64,000 nt of DNA from Novosphingobium profundi (GTDB lineage: Bacteria > Pseudomonadota > Alphaproteobacteria > Sphingomonadales > Sphingomonadaceae), in assembly GCF_018491765.1 (NCBI RefSeq), contig NZ_JABWCU010000023.1, forward strand, positions 1 to 64,000, given 5' to 3'. The position numbers and the translations under genes are program-made. Below are positions 7,976 to 16,980 of this stretch, in pieces. The notes under the pieces are model-generated. The model ran no database searches, was not told where the DNA came from, and saw only the letters and a list, made by a program, of their open reading frames with translations. How positions within the stretch are numbered: the stretch's first letter is position 1; each line of letters starts with the position of its first letter.

Positions 7976-8572
7976 TTGGAAAACGTCGCCAGTTGGATTG
8001 CGCCCGCTGCCACGATGATCGCCGCCATGATGACCGGAGCCAATCTCGGTACGCGGGTCACAGGCTGGGGCTTCGTCGTCTTCACTATAGGCTCAATCGC
8101 ATGGTCGGTCGTCGGCCTGACGACGGAGCAGACCAATTTACTGGCTACCAATGGCTTTCTGACCCTTGTCAACCTGATCGGTATCTGGCGCTGGCTGGGC
8201 AAGCAGCGGGCATACGAGGATGGCGGTAGGTCAGCCACCGAAGCAAGTCGGCGCTCCGCCTATCCCACACTGTTCACCGCGACAGGCATGGCCGGCATGC
8301 CTGTGACGACCAGCGATGGCGAGCCGATCGGCAAGGCGGTCGAAGCGCTCGTTACCTGTGAGGACGGCAGCGTTAGTTACGTCGTGGTGGCCGCCAACGG
8401 TGTCGGCGGTATCGGCGAGGAACTTCGTGCCGTTGACCGAACGCAGATCGACTTCGCTTGCGACGAGCTAAAGCTGCGGCGCTCACGCGATTGGTTCGAA
8501 AGCCTGCCGCCTCTTACTGACGGAGACTGGCCCGCGGCACCGGCGGAGATAGCCCCGCGCGACCGTCGCTGA
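7976..8572 (+). CDS. PRC-barrel domain protein with N-terminal membrane segments
   Basis: A 198-residue protein. The first ~75 residues contain two or three hydrophobic segments (APAATMIAAMMTGANLG; WGFVVFTIGSIAWSVVGL; TLVNLIGIWRWL), and residues ~95-160 form a PRC-barrel (TTSDGEPIGKAVEALV ... SVSYVVVAANGVGGIGEE). PRC-barrels bind RNA or protein partners; here it would face the cytoplasm. The TTG at 7976 is the start because AAGGAG lies seven bases before it. Its neighbour on the same strand is a hemerythrin, as is common in sphingomonad stress clusters. Confidence 0.8.
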   Translation: MENVASWIAPAATMIAAMMTGANLGTRVTGWGFVVFTIGSIAWSVVGLTTEQTNLLATNGFLTLVNLIGIWRWLGKQRAYEDGGRSATEASRRSAYPTLFTATGMAGMPVTTSDGEPIGKAVEALVTCEDGSVSYVVVAANGVGGIGEELRAVDRTQIDFACDELKLRRSRDWFESLPPLTDGDWPAAPAEIAPRDRR

Positions 8573-8731
8573 ACGCTTTTCATCGTTTGGGAGTGCCTGC
8601 CCTTCCGCGAGTACGGAGTAGGTCATCCGCCAAGCCATTTGAGAGTGATCCGCAACAGGAGCGAAAGTCTGGATCGCCGGTTATCGCGGGAGGCAGGCTA
8701 CCTGCCGAAAGATAACAGCGAAGGAAAAACC

Positions 8732-9262
8732 ATGACCAAGAAAGCGCAGGATGCGATCGCTTTGCTCAAGGCTGACCACCGTACTGTTGAGGAACTGTTC
8801 GAGAAATTTGAGAGTGCCAAGGCTCCGACGAAGCAGGCGACGCTTGCGAAGCAGATTTGCACCGAGTTGATTATTCATACAATCATCGAGGAAGAAATAT
8901 TCTATCCTGCCCTCAAGGGTAAGATCGAGGACGACATGTACGACGAGGCGCATGTCGAGCATGATGGTGCCAAGCTGCTGATTAGCCAGATCGTGGCCGG
9001 AGAGCCTGGCCAAGATTTCTGGGAAGCCAAGGTGACCGTTCTGTCCGAGGAGATCAAACATCACGTCCATGAAGAAGAAATGCCCAAGGAGGGTATGTTC
9101 GCGCAGGCGCGCGCGGCGGACGTGGATTTGGATGCGCTCGGCGCTCAAATGGCCGAGCGAAAGGCCGAACTACAAGCCCAGTTCGAAGCCGACGGTCTGC
9201 CAACGCCGACCACGCGGACTCTCAGCCCGGTGGAAGTCGAACTTGGCGCGCCTGTCGCCTAA
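8732..9262 (+). CDS. Hemerythrin domain-containing protein
   Basis: A 176-residue protein with the hemerythrin iron ligands: LKADHRTVEELF near the N-terminus, HTIIEEEIFYPAL in the second helix, EAHVEHDGAKLLI in the third and HHVHEEEMPKEG in the fourth. It should carry a di-iron centre that binds oxygen or senses redox or nitrosative stress in the cytoplasm. The ATG at 8732 follows GAAGGA; the upstream in-frame start lacks a site. A GGAGC-N16-GGTT sequence at 8656-8680 is a weak stress-promoter match. A terminator follows at 9370. Confidence 0.88.
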   Translation: MTKKAQDAIALLKADHRTVEELFEKFESAKAPTKQATLAKQICTELIIHTIIEEEIFYPALKGKIEDDMYDEAHVEHDGAKLLISQIVAGEPGQDFWEAKVTVLSEEIKHHVHEEEMPKEGMFAQARAADVDLDALGAQMAERKAELQAQFEADGLPTPTTRTLSPVEVELGAPVA

Positions 9263-9369
9263 AATCGGCGACCGAAAGGCCACGCCTTCGAACCGAGAAG
9301 ACCGGGTCCATGTGCCCAGAATGTAGGCCTTCGATTACAAGATCATTCCGGTAAGGCCTGCGGTTCTCT

Positions 9370-9403
9370 AAAAAGGGTGCGTTGCGATGCGACGCGCCCT
9401 TTT
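9370..9403 (+). terminator. Intrinsic terminator after the hemerythrin gene
   Basis: AAAAGGGTGCGTTG pairs with the complementary CGACGCGCCCTTTT with G:T pairs, followed by a T run. It also lies just beyond the 3' end of the minus-strand kinase gene. Confidence 0.7.
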
Positions 9404-9427
9404 CATCCACGTGGCAACCAGCTCACG

Positions 9428-11005
9428 TTAGCTAAGAGTAAATCTAAGTCGGACGTATAAGCCTTCGGGGCGAAAATCGAATTCGGCCCCGCAACCCTCG
9501 CCGCGAAGGGCGCGTGAGATCATACGCGAGCCGAAACCTTTTCGGTCAGGGGAAGCCACCTTCGGCCCGCCAGTCTCGAGCCATCTGATTTTCAGGAATT
9601 CGATATTACCCTTAACGTAAAGCTCCCAAGCAATCTTCACCGTTCCGGTCAGGTTGGAAAGAGCCCCATATTTCGCTGCGTTCGTGGCCAGTTCATGAAG
9701 AACCATGGCAAGCTGCAGCGCGCGCTCACCCGAGATTTCCACGTCTGGCCCGGTGATTTCGAACCGCCTATCGGCCTCAGCAGCGAAAGGGGATACGGCC
9801 CGTTCTACGATATGGGTGACGTTGACCGCCTCCCAATCGCGCTGCGTGAGCAGATCATGCGCTTCGGAGAGGGCGAAGAGGCGCGCGTTGAATGCCTCCT
9901 TCTCCGCACCCGGGGCCTGGCGAAACGTTTGCATGGCCACCGCCTGGATCGTCGCCAGCGTATTTTTGACCCGGTGTTTCAGTTCGTGGAGAAGCAGCTC
10001 ATTCGCTTCCTCCGCACGCTTTCGCTGCTCGATTTCCTGCTGGGCAGCCTTGTGCAGCCGCGCATTATCCATCGCGACAGCGGTCTGGGCTGCAATCGCG
10101 GAGACAAGGTTTTCGGTATCAACCGTGAACTTTCCGGGCTCATCATGGGCAAAAAACAGCCCCCCGAGCACTTCGCCCGACACTGAAGTCACAGGCACCG
10201 CGAGATAGCTGACGACAGGGAGGTGCCCCGCCGGCATCCCATAGTGCGGGGCACTGCGCCCGTAGCGCGGATCTTTCCGGATATCGTCGGAGCGGATTAC
10301 ACCTTCGCCTGCAAAGGTCGGCGCAAAGACCGCCGTGTTTCGAGGCATTCCAAAATTGAACGCCTCCCGCGCTGCGCCGGAAAGCGTATAAAGCTGGTAG
10401 GATTCTCCAGCAGCGTTGGTGACGTTATAGAAGAAAGCACCGAATTTCGCACCGCTCAGCTCCGTGCCAATGTCGGTCACTGCCTGCACAATCCGATCAA
10501 GATCAAGATCGCGGGAGATTTCGCTGGCGACGCGATAGAGGGTCTGCAGACGCTCGGATTGCTGAGTGAGCAATGTCTCGGTCTGTTTGCGCGCGGTGAT
10601 GTCACGAGCGATTTTGGAGGCACCGATTACCTGACCATCAGCCGCTTTGATCGGGGATACGGTGAGGGAAATATGGATCAGCGACCCGTCCTTGCGCCGG
10701 CGCAGGGTTTCGAAATGCTCGACCCGTTCCCCTGTTTTGAGGCGCGCGATGATCTCGTCTTCTTCAGACCTGCGATCCTCGGGGATCAGTGTGAGTATCG
10801 AAGCGCCTATAATCTCGCTTGGGGAATAGCCGAATATCCGCTCGGCACCGGCGTTCCAATCCGTGATAATGCCATCAAGCGTCTTGCCGATGATAGCGTC
10901 ATCGGAAAATTCAATGATGGCTGCAAGCCGATCGGCAGCGCTCAATGCGCGTCGCTGTTCAGATCCTTCTTCCCCGTCCATACCCGTAGCGACTTCCGCA
11001 GCCAT
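9428..11005 (-). CDS. PAS-GAF-HWE sensor histidine kinase
   Basis: A 525-residue soluble kinase. A PAS domain lies at about 25-145 (IIEFSDDAIIGKTLDGIITDW ... DITARKQ), a GAF domain at about 155-315 (ISRDLDLDRIVQAVTDIG ... SAIAAQTAVAMDNAR), and an HWE-type catalytic core from about 335 with phospho-acceptor HELKHRVKNTLATIQA, the ATP-site Asn in VLHELATNAAKYGAL and GFGSRMI. HWE kinases in this class typically feed the PhyR/EcfG stress pathway or a single-domain receiver. Its ATG overlaps the stop of the receiver gene by one base (TAATG), so it is the last gene of a KaiC-receiver-kinase operon. Confidence 0.9.
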   Translation of the reverse strand: MAAEVATGMDGEEGSEQRRALSAADRLAAIIEFSDDAIIGKTLDGIITDWNAGAERIFGYSPSEIIGASILTLIPEDRRSEEDEIIARLKTGERVEHFETLRRRKDGSLIHISLTVSPIKAADGQVIGASKIARDITARKQTETLLTQQSERLQTLYRVASEISRDLDLDRIVQAVTDIGTELSGAKFGAFFYNVTNAAGESYQLYTLSGAAREAFNFGMPRNTAVFAPTFAGEGVIRSDDIRKDPRYGRSAPHYGMPAGHLPVVSYLAVPVTSVSGEVLGGLFFAHDEPGKFTVDTENLVSAIAAQTAVAMDNARLHKAAQQEIEQRKRAEEANELLLHELKHRVKNTLATIQAVAMQTFRQAPGAEKEAFNARLFALSEAHDLLTQRDWEAVNVTHIVERAVSPFAAEADRRFEITGPDVEISGERALQLAMVLHELATNAAKYGALSNLTGTVKIAWELYVKGNIEFLKIRWLETGGPKVASPDRKGFGSRMISRALRGEGCGAEFDFRPEGLYVRLRFTLS

Positions 11006-11373
11006 TAAGGCTGTCCCCTTTTCCCGCCCAAATCTGCAACAGCAGTGAGCAAGCGATCCATTGCATATGGCTTGTCGAACACCAGGTCAAAGAGATCGGT
11101 ACGAGACCTCGCTATGGCGCCCTGGGCCCCGCTCACCAAGATGATGGGGATGCCCTGAAGGACGCTGTCAGCCTTCATGGTCTCAGCCAGTTCGAGCCCA
11201 GTCATCAACGGCATCATGAAGTCCGTGATGACCAGATCCGGCGCCAGGCTGCGTATAAGCTTCAGCGCGTCTACACCATGTGCCGCGTCGTGCACCTCGT
11301 GGCCGGCATCTTCCAGACTGACCACCAACAAATCGGCGATCAGGAACTCGTCTTCGGCAACGACTATCTTCAT
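11005..11373 (-). CDS. Single-domain response regulator
   Basis: A 122-residue stand-alone receiver: MKIVVAEDEFLIADLL (acidic pocket), the phospho-Asp in LVITDFMMP, the Ser of ILVSGAQ and Lys in FDKPYAMDRLL. There is no output domain, so it probably acts as a phosphate shuttle or binds a partner. The ATG at 11373 has GGAG six bases upstream; the open frame extends to 11496 without a site. It lies 37 bases after the KaiC-like gene and is coupled to the kinase gene. Confidence 0.9.
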   Translation of the reverse strand: MKIVVAEDEFLIADLLVVSLEDAGHEVHDAAHGVDALKLIRSLAPDLVITDFMMPLMTGLELAETMKADSVLQGIPIILVSGAQGAIARSRTDLFDLVFDKPYAMDRLLTAVADLGGKRGQP

Positions 11374-11410
11374 GGAGAACTCCGACCGGGGTTTTTGTCC
11401 ATGACGAGCG

Positions 11411-12865
11411 TCACGCTTCGAGGGGCTTTGCCAAACCGGTAGAAATTCCGGTGGCTTGTTCGAACTGTCCGCGGATCGCAAGGCCGTGTCCGTCAATGTA
11501 GACTTCCTGCGGAGCCGCCTGGAACGATTGGTCGCGGATCTTCAAGACGGACAGCACACGCTTATATTCGGACCGGATTTCCACTTGGCGCATCATTATC
11601 AGGTTATCTAGCAGACTGGAAATCTCGGGCCCTGGCGCTGCAACTCCGGAGGCGAAGAGGTCACGCAATTCCCACGTGCCAACAGCGGTAACGCCCATGG
11701 CGCGCAATTCGTTCGTCAGAGCCGCAAAGAATTCCACAAGCCGAGGAGGATGAACGGCTGCGCGCTCGAACCCGCCCAGAGAATCAATGAACAGCCGCTT
11801 CACACCACGTGCCGAAACAGCATCCAGAAGGCGGTAAGCCATCTTGTCGATGAGATTTTCCGTCAACGGCTGCCACAAGATTTCGACCTCTTCGCTTTCC
11901 ACATTCCCCTTGAGGTCGAGGCCGAGCGCGCTCGCTTTGAGCAACAGGCGCTCGGGTGATTCGTAAAAGCCGAAATGCAGGCCGGGTTCCTCACGCGAGG
12001 AGGCCGATAGAAAGTTCAAGCCAAAGGAGGTTTTACCGCATCCCGAGGGTCCGATGAGCAATGTGATAGAGCCTTGCGGAAGTCCGCCGCCGGTAATTTC
12101 ATCGAAACCTTCGATCCCTGAGCGCAAAGGCTTGGGGTCTGGTTTGTCGATGGCGGACGGAGTGTGAAGCGCGGCCTCGATACGTGGAAAAACGGAAATG
12201 CCTTCATTGGAAATTTCGTACTGATGATACCCGCCTAGGGCGGCGCTTCCTCGAGACTTACGGGCCCGCAGACGCCGCACGGTGCGGACACCGACCAGTT
12301 CGTCATGCAATTCCAGGACGCCGTCCACCATGGTGTGTTCCGGGCTGTCGTCGTGAACTCCGGCGCTTGTCAAAAAGAGGACCGTACAACCCACGAATGC
12401 CGCCTGGCTCTGGACTTCTGCCACGAACGTCTTCACGTCGAGATCGGTCTCGGCGCGGTCACGGGCGTTGAGCAGGCCATCGAAAACGATCAGAGAAGCG
12501 CCTTGCCGCTTGGTTTCCTTGCGCAGCAAATCGACGACAGCGCCAAGACCCTCTTTGGCGAGGGTCTGGAAGACGCTGACATAGACGATGTTGCTACCGA
12601 GCCGGTCTTTTTCGAAGAAGCTCAGCGTCGAAAGCGACTGGAACAGCCGATCGTGCGTTTCGGCAAGGAGCGTGACATAGAGCACTTTCTTGCCGGCAGC
12701 TGCCGTCGCGAACGCAATCTGATTGCCCAGGATCGTCTTGCCGGCGCCGGGCTGGCCCTGCACGATGTAGGAGGCCCCTTCGACGAAGCCGCCGCCAAAA
12801 ACGGTGTCTAGGCCAGGGATCCCGGTTGAAAAGCGGGGAAGGGTCTGCGTCACGAATAACCTCAT
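11411..12865 (-). CDS. KaiC-like tandem ATPase
   Basis: A 484-residue protein made of two RecA/KaiC-type ATPase lobes. Lobe 1 starts with FSTGIPGLDTVFGGGF and Walker A GQPGAGKT; lobe 2 starts SGIEGFDEITGGGLPQGS with Walker A GPSGCGKT. Each lobe has a Walker-B-like strand (ASLIVFDGLL; VKRLFIDSLGG). This is the KaiC architecture, found outside cyanobacteria with two-component partners and here without KaiA or KaiB. Two starts are possible: the ATG at 12865, which lacks a good ribosome site, or the GTG at 12853, which has TGAGG upstream. It is first in an operon with the receiver and the HWE kinase. Confidence 0.85.
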   Translation of the reverse strand: MRLFVTQTLPRFSTGIPGLDTVFGGGFVEGASYIVQGQPGAGKTILGNQIAFATAAAGKKVLYVTLLAETHDRLFQSLSTLSFFEKDRLGSNIVYVSVFQTLAKEGLGAVVDLLRKETKRQGASLIVFDGLLNARDRAETDLDVKTFVAEVQSQAAFVGCTVLFLTSAGVHDDSPEHTMVDGVLELHDELVGVRTVRRLRARKSRGSAALGGYHQYEISNEGISVFPRIEAALHTPSAIDKPDPKPLRSGIEGFDEITGGGLPQGSITLLIGPSGCGKTSFGLNFLSASSREEPGLHFGFYESPERLLLKASALGLDLKGNVESEEVEILWQPLTENLIDKMAYRLLDAVSARGVKRLFIDSLGGFERAAVHPPRLVEFFAALTNELRAMGVTAVGTWELRDLFASGVAAPGPEISSLLDNLIMMRQVEIRSEYKRVLSVLKIRDQSFQAAPQEVYIDGHGLAIRGQFEQATGISTGLAKPLEA

Positions 12866-13175
12866 CAGCACGAAGTGGCCATGAGGCCATGGGTGCTGAT
12901 AGCAGCCCATAAAGCCACCGTCAGGATGGGCGCAGGACTTTTTTGCCGTCACATCGCTGGCAGAAGCTTCCCCGTTCGACTGATGGGTCGCGTCATCGTT
13001 CGTTGGAGAGATTTTGAGTGTGCAGAGCGATCAATACCCCAAACGTCGATTTCGCAATTGCACAAATTTGTTCGCGCATGCAGTATGGCTTTGCCTTTCA
13101 GGCATCCTCTCCCAGACTCCAAGGCCGGCTCTGCCGGCCTTTTTCTTTTGGATTGAGCTTGAGCTTTGGCGCTTG
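12866..13175. other. Intergenic region with an orphan plus-strand terminator
   Basis: 310 bases between the starts/ends of two minus-strand genes. The only clear signal is a plus-strand terminator at 13121-13149, which has no plus-strand gene in front of it. A small RNA in 12,950-13,149 is possible but no promoter is convincing. The long plus-strand open frame that crosses this area into 14561 is a shadow of ligD. Confidence 0.4.
13121..13149 (+). terminator. Orphan intrinsic terminator
   Basis: AAGGCCGGC and GCCGGCCTT pair around a three-base loop and are followed by TTTTTCTTTT. The T run is on the plus strand, so it cannot serve the minus-strand ligD gene in the usual way. Confidence 0.7.
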
Positions 13176-15686
13176 CTACAGATCGGGCAACAACTGGTCG
13201 GCACGTCCCCAGTGGGCGAGGTTCTTCGACGAAGCGCGCTTCAGCATTTCGGCGCCGTCACCGATATGCCAGTGCGAAGGCGCGTCAAGATCGTGCAGTT
13301 CATCCCACGTCAGAGGAACGGCGATGGGCGCAAACTCGCGATTGCGGGCGCTGTAGGGCATCACAGCGGTCGCACCGCGCTGGTTGCGCAGGTAGTCGAC
13401 GAATATGCGCCCTGTCCGCCGGGCCTTGGACAACGCGGCGGTATAGCGATCGGGTTCTGCCTGCTCCAGGGCTTGAGCGAACCGATGAGCAAAATCCTTC
13501 ACCTGCGGCCATTCGGCCGATGGGGTGAGCGGGGCGATCACATGGACCCCCTTTCCGCCGGTGACCATCGGAAAAGTGGTAAGCCCCATCTGGGCGAGGA
13601 GATCGCGCACATGGAAAGCGGCCGAGACGACATCCTTGAACCCAAGTCCTTCATCGGGGTCGAGATCAAAAACCAGCCTGTCGGCCTTTTCGACGTCCTC
13701 GATCCGCGCGCCCCAGCCATGGAACTCGATCGTGCCCATCTGCACACAGGTCAGCAGACCTGCCGGAGTGTCGACGAAGAGATAGGCCTCTTCATGCCCG
13801 TCCTTTTCGCGAATGCCGATGTGTTTGACGTCATCGCCGAAGCTGCCTGCATCATGCTTCTGAAAGAAGCACTTCTTCGCCCGGCCTTGCGGACAGCGAA
13901 CGAGACTGACGGGCCGGCTTCCTGCCCAGGGGAGCATGATGGGTGCAACCAATTCGTAATAGTCTGCCAGCTGGCCCTTGGTGAGCTTGCCCTCCGGGAA
14001 GATCACTCTGTCCCGGTTGCTCACTTTCACCGTGCTCGCGGGCGAAGCCGTGGCAGCCGTCACCGGGGCCTCCTTCTCGATCACCACCGCTTCGGGCTTC
14101 TTATCTTCTCGAAGCCCAAGGTAGCTGGGATGGCGCAGCACCCCCTCATCGGTGAACTCGAGGTACGCAATCTCGGCAACCAGCTTCGCCTCGATCCAGT
14201 GGGCGCCGCGCACAGCAGACCGCGGAGCCTGAACCGTTGCCTCCTTGCGCACGAGGGGCGCCATGATTTCCAGAAGGCGCTCTATCTCGTCGCCCGTAAA
14301 TCCCGCGCCGACCTTGCCGGCGTATCGCAGCTTCCCATCCTCGTTTACGCCCAAGAGAAGCGAGCGGAACCCGCGCTGCTTGTCAGAAGGCGTCCAGCCT
14401 ACGATAACGAACTCCTGGCGGCGTATGCACTTGGTCTTGACCCAGCTTCCGCTCCGCGAGCCGCTATATCGAGCGTCGACGCGTTTCGATATGACGCCTT
14501 CCAGCCCTGCCTCGCAAAAACTGGTCAGCAGCTTTTCACCGTTGCCGACGATATGATCTGAATAGCGCAGCCGACCTTTTTGGCCCTCAAGAATGCTCGC
14601 CAGCCTCTCCTTACGCTCAATCAGCGGTAAGCTGGTGAGATCCTCACCGTTCATTTCCAGCAGGTCGAACGCGAAATAATCGATGGCCTCACGGTTGTCC
14701 TTCAGCGCGGCTTGCAGAGCCTGAAAGCTGGTCCGGCCATCGGGCAGCGTCACCACCGCCTCGCCGTCGATCAGCGCGCTTTCAACGTCAAGCTGAGCAG
14801 CCTCTGTGATAAGGCCTGCGAAACGATCCGACCAGTCCAGACCTGACCGGGTATAGGCCCGCCCTTCACCGCCGCCAACGGTAATGAGCGTTCGATAGCC
14901 GTCATACTTCAACTCATGCAGCCAGCGATCGCCGGGTGGCACGTGATCGACCAGAGCAGCAAGCTGGACAGGCTGGAATGGCGGGAGTTTGCCTTTGTTC
15001 TTGCCCCGACCGGCCGTGGGGGGCGATGATTTGCGCTTCGCGGCCGGGCCTGTGGCCTCGCCGCTCTGTTTCCGGACCGGCTTGCCTGCGGCGATTTCTT
15101 CCATCGTCCGTCCGCTGTCGACACTCGTGAGATGGATGCCGATAAGGTCATCCGAGCCACCGGCAAACTCGTCGTCGACTTTCCGCAGGATCCAGTTTTC
15201 GCCCTTCTCTTTTCCCCGGGGCTTGAGGCGGAACATGATCCACTCGCCCTTCCTGCGTCGGCCATGGAGGGTGAAATGCAGATGCCCTTCGGCAAGGGTT
15301 TGGGTGGGATCCTTGCCCGGGACCGGCTCCCAGGTGCCATTGTCCCAAAGCATCACGGTGCCGCCGCCATACTCCCCCTTCGGGATAGTCCCCTCGAAAC
15401 GGGCATAGTCGAGGGGGTGGTCTTCGGTGCGGACTGCCAGGCGTTTGTCTTCGGGGTTGGCGCTTGGCCCTCGGGTCACCGCCCAGCTGACCAGCGTGCC
15501 GTCGAGCTCGAGGCGGAAGTCATAATGCAGGCGGGTCGCGGCATGCTTCTGGACAACGAAGCCATTACCCGGCGTCGGCTCGGAGGCACCGGAGGGTTCG
15601 GCAGTACGCGCGAAATCCCGCTTCTCGCGATATTTCGCGAGCCGTTCTTCTGCCGAAGTTGCTTTCGCCTTTGTCGCCCGTGCCAT
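13176..15686 (-). CDS. ligD: Multifunctional DNA ligase D (NHEJ)
   Basis: An 836-residue LigD that repairs double-strand breaks. The N-terminal 3'-phosphoesterase (about 30-190) shows FVVQKHAATRLHYDFRLE and HPLDYARFEGTIPKGEYGGG. The central ATP-dependent ligase (about 225-530) has the adenylated lysine in HELKYDGYR and the ESALIDGEAV and EGVISKR motifs. The C-terminal primase-polymerase (about 560-830) starts NRDRVIFPEGK and has VFDLDPDEG. The order phosphoesterase-ligase-polymerase is the usual alphaproteobacterial one. The ATG at 15686 has GGAG five bases upstream. No Ku gene, its normal partner, is in the window, so Ku must come from elsewhere. Confidence 0.93.
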   Translation of the reverse strand: MARATKAKATSAEERLAKYREKRDFARTAEPSGASEPTPGNGFVVQKHAATRLHYDFRLELDGTLVSWAVTRGPSANPEDKRLAVRTEDHPLDYARFEGTIPKGEYGGGTVMLWDNGTWEPVPGKDPTQTLAEGHLHFTLHGRRRKGEWIMFRLKPRGKEKGENWILRKVDDEFAGGSDDLIGIHLTSVDSGRTMEEIAAGKPVRKQSGEATGPAAKRKSSPPTAGRGKNKGKLPPFQPVQLAALVDHVPPGDRWLHELKYDGYRTLITVGGGEGRAYTRSGLDWSDRFAGLITEAAQLDVESALIDGEAVVTLPDGRTSFQALQAALKDNREAIDYFAFDLLEMNGEDLTSLPLIERKERLASILEGQKGRLRYSDHIVGNGEKLLTSFCEAGLEGVISKRVDARYSGSRSGSWVKTKCIRRQEFVIVGWTPSDKQRGFRSLLLGVNEDGKLRYAGKVGAGFTGDEIERLLEIMAPLVRKEATVQAPRSAVRGAHWIEAKLVAEIAYLEFTDEGVLRHPSYLGLREDKKPEAVVIEKEAPVTAATASPASTVKVSNRDRVIFPEGKLTKGQLADYYELVAPIMLPWAGSRPVSLVRCPQGRAKKCFFQKHDAGSFGDDVKHIGIREKDGHEEAYLFVDTPAGLLTCVQMGTIEFHGWGARIEDVEKADRLVFDLDPDEGLGFKDVVSAAFHVRDLLAQMGLTTFPMVTGGKGVHVIAPLTPSAEWPQVKDFAHRFAQALEQAEPDRYTAALSKARRTGRIFVDYLRNQRGATAVMPYSARNREFAPIAVPLTWDELHDLDAPSHWHIGDGAEMLKRASSKNLAHWGRADQLLPDL

Positions 15687-15780
15687 ATGCGCTCCGATCG
15701 AGAACCTTCTCAAATCCCGAAAATGGCGCCGCGTTCCCTTCCTGCACGTATCGGAAGCGTCGTTGCCCGGGAAACTCACA

Positions 15781-16193
15781 TCAATATCGAGCGAGCAGCC
15801 GTTCCACGCTGGGCGCTGCAGTCTTCTGCTTGTTGTCTTCATCCTTGATGTCGGCTTCGAGCGCTTCGCGAATACGCGCGATTTGGGCATCCGTCAGATG
15901 CTCGATGCCGACGAACTCCACGCGTGCCTTGTCCAGCGCCCTGATAATCTCGTCGAGCTTTGCCTGCATGGCCGCGCCGTCACGATTCTGGCTGTTCTGA
16001 ATCAGGAAGACCGCAAGGAATGTCAGGACCGTGGTCGCGGTGTTGACGATCAGCTGCCAGGTATCGGAGTAGTGCATGAAGGGCCGCTCACTGCCCACAC
16101 GACAATGAACAAAGCGGAAATGATGAAGGCCAAAGGCTGACCCATCAACTGCGCACACTTTGTTGCAATGCCGGTGAAAATTCTATCCATCAT
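15781..16193 (-). pseudogene. Low-affinity iron permease (Fet4-like) family gene with a frameshift
   Basis: The ATG at 16193 (GGAG upstream) opens a frame reading MMDRIFTGIATKCAQLMGQ, a membrane segment AFIISALFIVVWAVSGP, and then derails near 16075. One base is missing there; the next frame continues FMHYSDTWQLIVNT, membrane segment TTVLTFLAVFLIQNSQNRDG and the conserved cytoplasmic KLDEIIRALDKARVEFVG and EHLTD to the stop at 15781. With the missing base restored the gene would give 137 residues, the normal family length. As written, only a fragment lacking the first membrane segment could be made. Small bacterial members of this family are poorly characterised. Confidence 0.75.
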
Positions 16194-16253
16194 GGGGCTC
16201 CGTTCTCTTCGTATCTGCTGTCATCGGTTGCCCCCGACGTCATTTCAGTTCTT

Positions 16254-16910
16254 TCAATCTCCAGTCTGCGAGTTGGGCGCTGCTACCGGCTTTGATTCGG
16301 GAGACTCGCGCTGGCGCAGGAATATGGAAAGGACTACCAGTACGGCCGTCGAAAGGAATTCGCTCTGCCAGTTCTGGAACGATTCAAACCACAGCTGCGG
16401 ATCGCCAAGATAGGCAAGCACGGTCTTGGGTGTTTCCCCATGTTCTAGGGCTTCTTGCGCCGAAGCATGCGCGCTGTTGATCCAATGCATCGTGAACGAC
16501 GCGACAAACAGCAGGATCAATGCCAGGCCAAGAGAGCGAGCGTATATCTCGCGCCAAAGCGGACCTTTGCGCAAGATCGATGGTGAGCCGTGTTCTTGGG
16601 CTTTCTGGTCCAGATCATTGTCGCGGGGAGGCGCATCCGGGTCCTTCGATTCTGCCGATCCGCGCTGGATCAGGAAAGCGGTAAGCACGACGTAAGCCGC
16701 CATTTGCAGGAACTCGCTTTCCCAATTCTCGAACACCGAGGATAGGAATTGCGGGCTTACGGCATAGGCCAGGAGCGTCAGACCGGGCTCGGCATGGCGC
16801 CGGGCATCTTCCAATTCGACATACCATCCCGAGATATATTGCCCGGCAATGCAAACGACAAAAAGTGCCAGAAGGGCAATCGTAAGCCCATTATTTTTAA
16901 GCAGTCGCAT
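16254..16910 (-). CDS. DUF6766 family membrane protein
   Basis: A 218-residue inner-membrane protein with an internal duplication. Membrane segments are at about 9-27, 67-83, 128-145 and 182-198. Each half contains a tryptophan-rich FENWESEFLQMAAYVVLT or FQNWQSEFLSTAVLVVLS motif followed by a LIQRGSAESK or LRQRESPESK exit, so the protein is two copies of a two-segment unit. The function is unknown; the family recurs near stress genes in this group. The ATG at 16910 has GAGAGG upstream, and a GGAAC-type site is at 16944-16968. Confidence 0.8.
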   Translation of the reverse strand: MRLLKNNGLTIALLALFVVCIAGQYISGWYVELEDARRHAEPGLTLLAYAVSPQFLSSVFENWESEFLQMAAYVVLTAFLIQRGSAESKDPDAPPRDNDLDQKAQEHGSPSILRKGPLWREIYARSLGLALILLFVASFTMHWINSAHASAQEALEHGETPKTVLAYLGDPQLWFESFQNWQSEFLSTAVLVVLSIFLRQRESPESKPVAAPNSQTGD

Positions 16911-16943
16911 GCCGATGCCTCTCGCCGATTTGCTTTGGATGGA

Positions 16944-16968
16944 AACGCGCGGGAAACATTTGGGTTCG
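16944..16968 (-). promoter_or_regulatory. Possible EcfG-type promoter for the DUF6766 gene
   Basis: On the minus strand CGAAC (16968-16964) and CGTT (16947-16944) are separated by exactly 16 bases. Only the first base departs from GGAAC-N16-CGTT. It lies 34 bases before the start codon. Confidence 0.5.
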
Positions 16969-16980
16969 AAAGCATTTCAG

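Noticed and set aside
13050..13122. A possible tRNA 3' end (CCTCTCCCAGACTCCA)
   Set aside because: There is no T-arm consensus and no matching 5' acceptor arm, so it is not a tRNA and not a clear attachment site.
13014..14561. A 515-codon plus-strand open frame
   Set aside because: It is the complement shadow of ligD, which has strong motifs on the minus strand.
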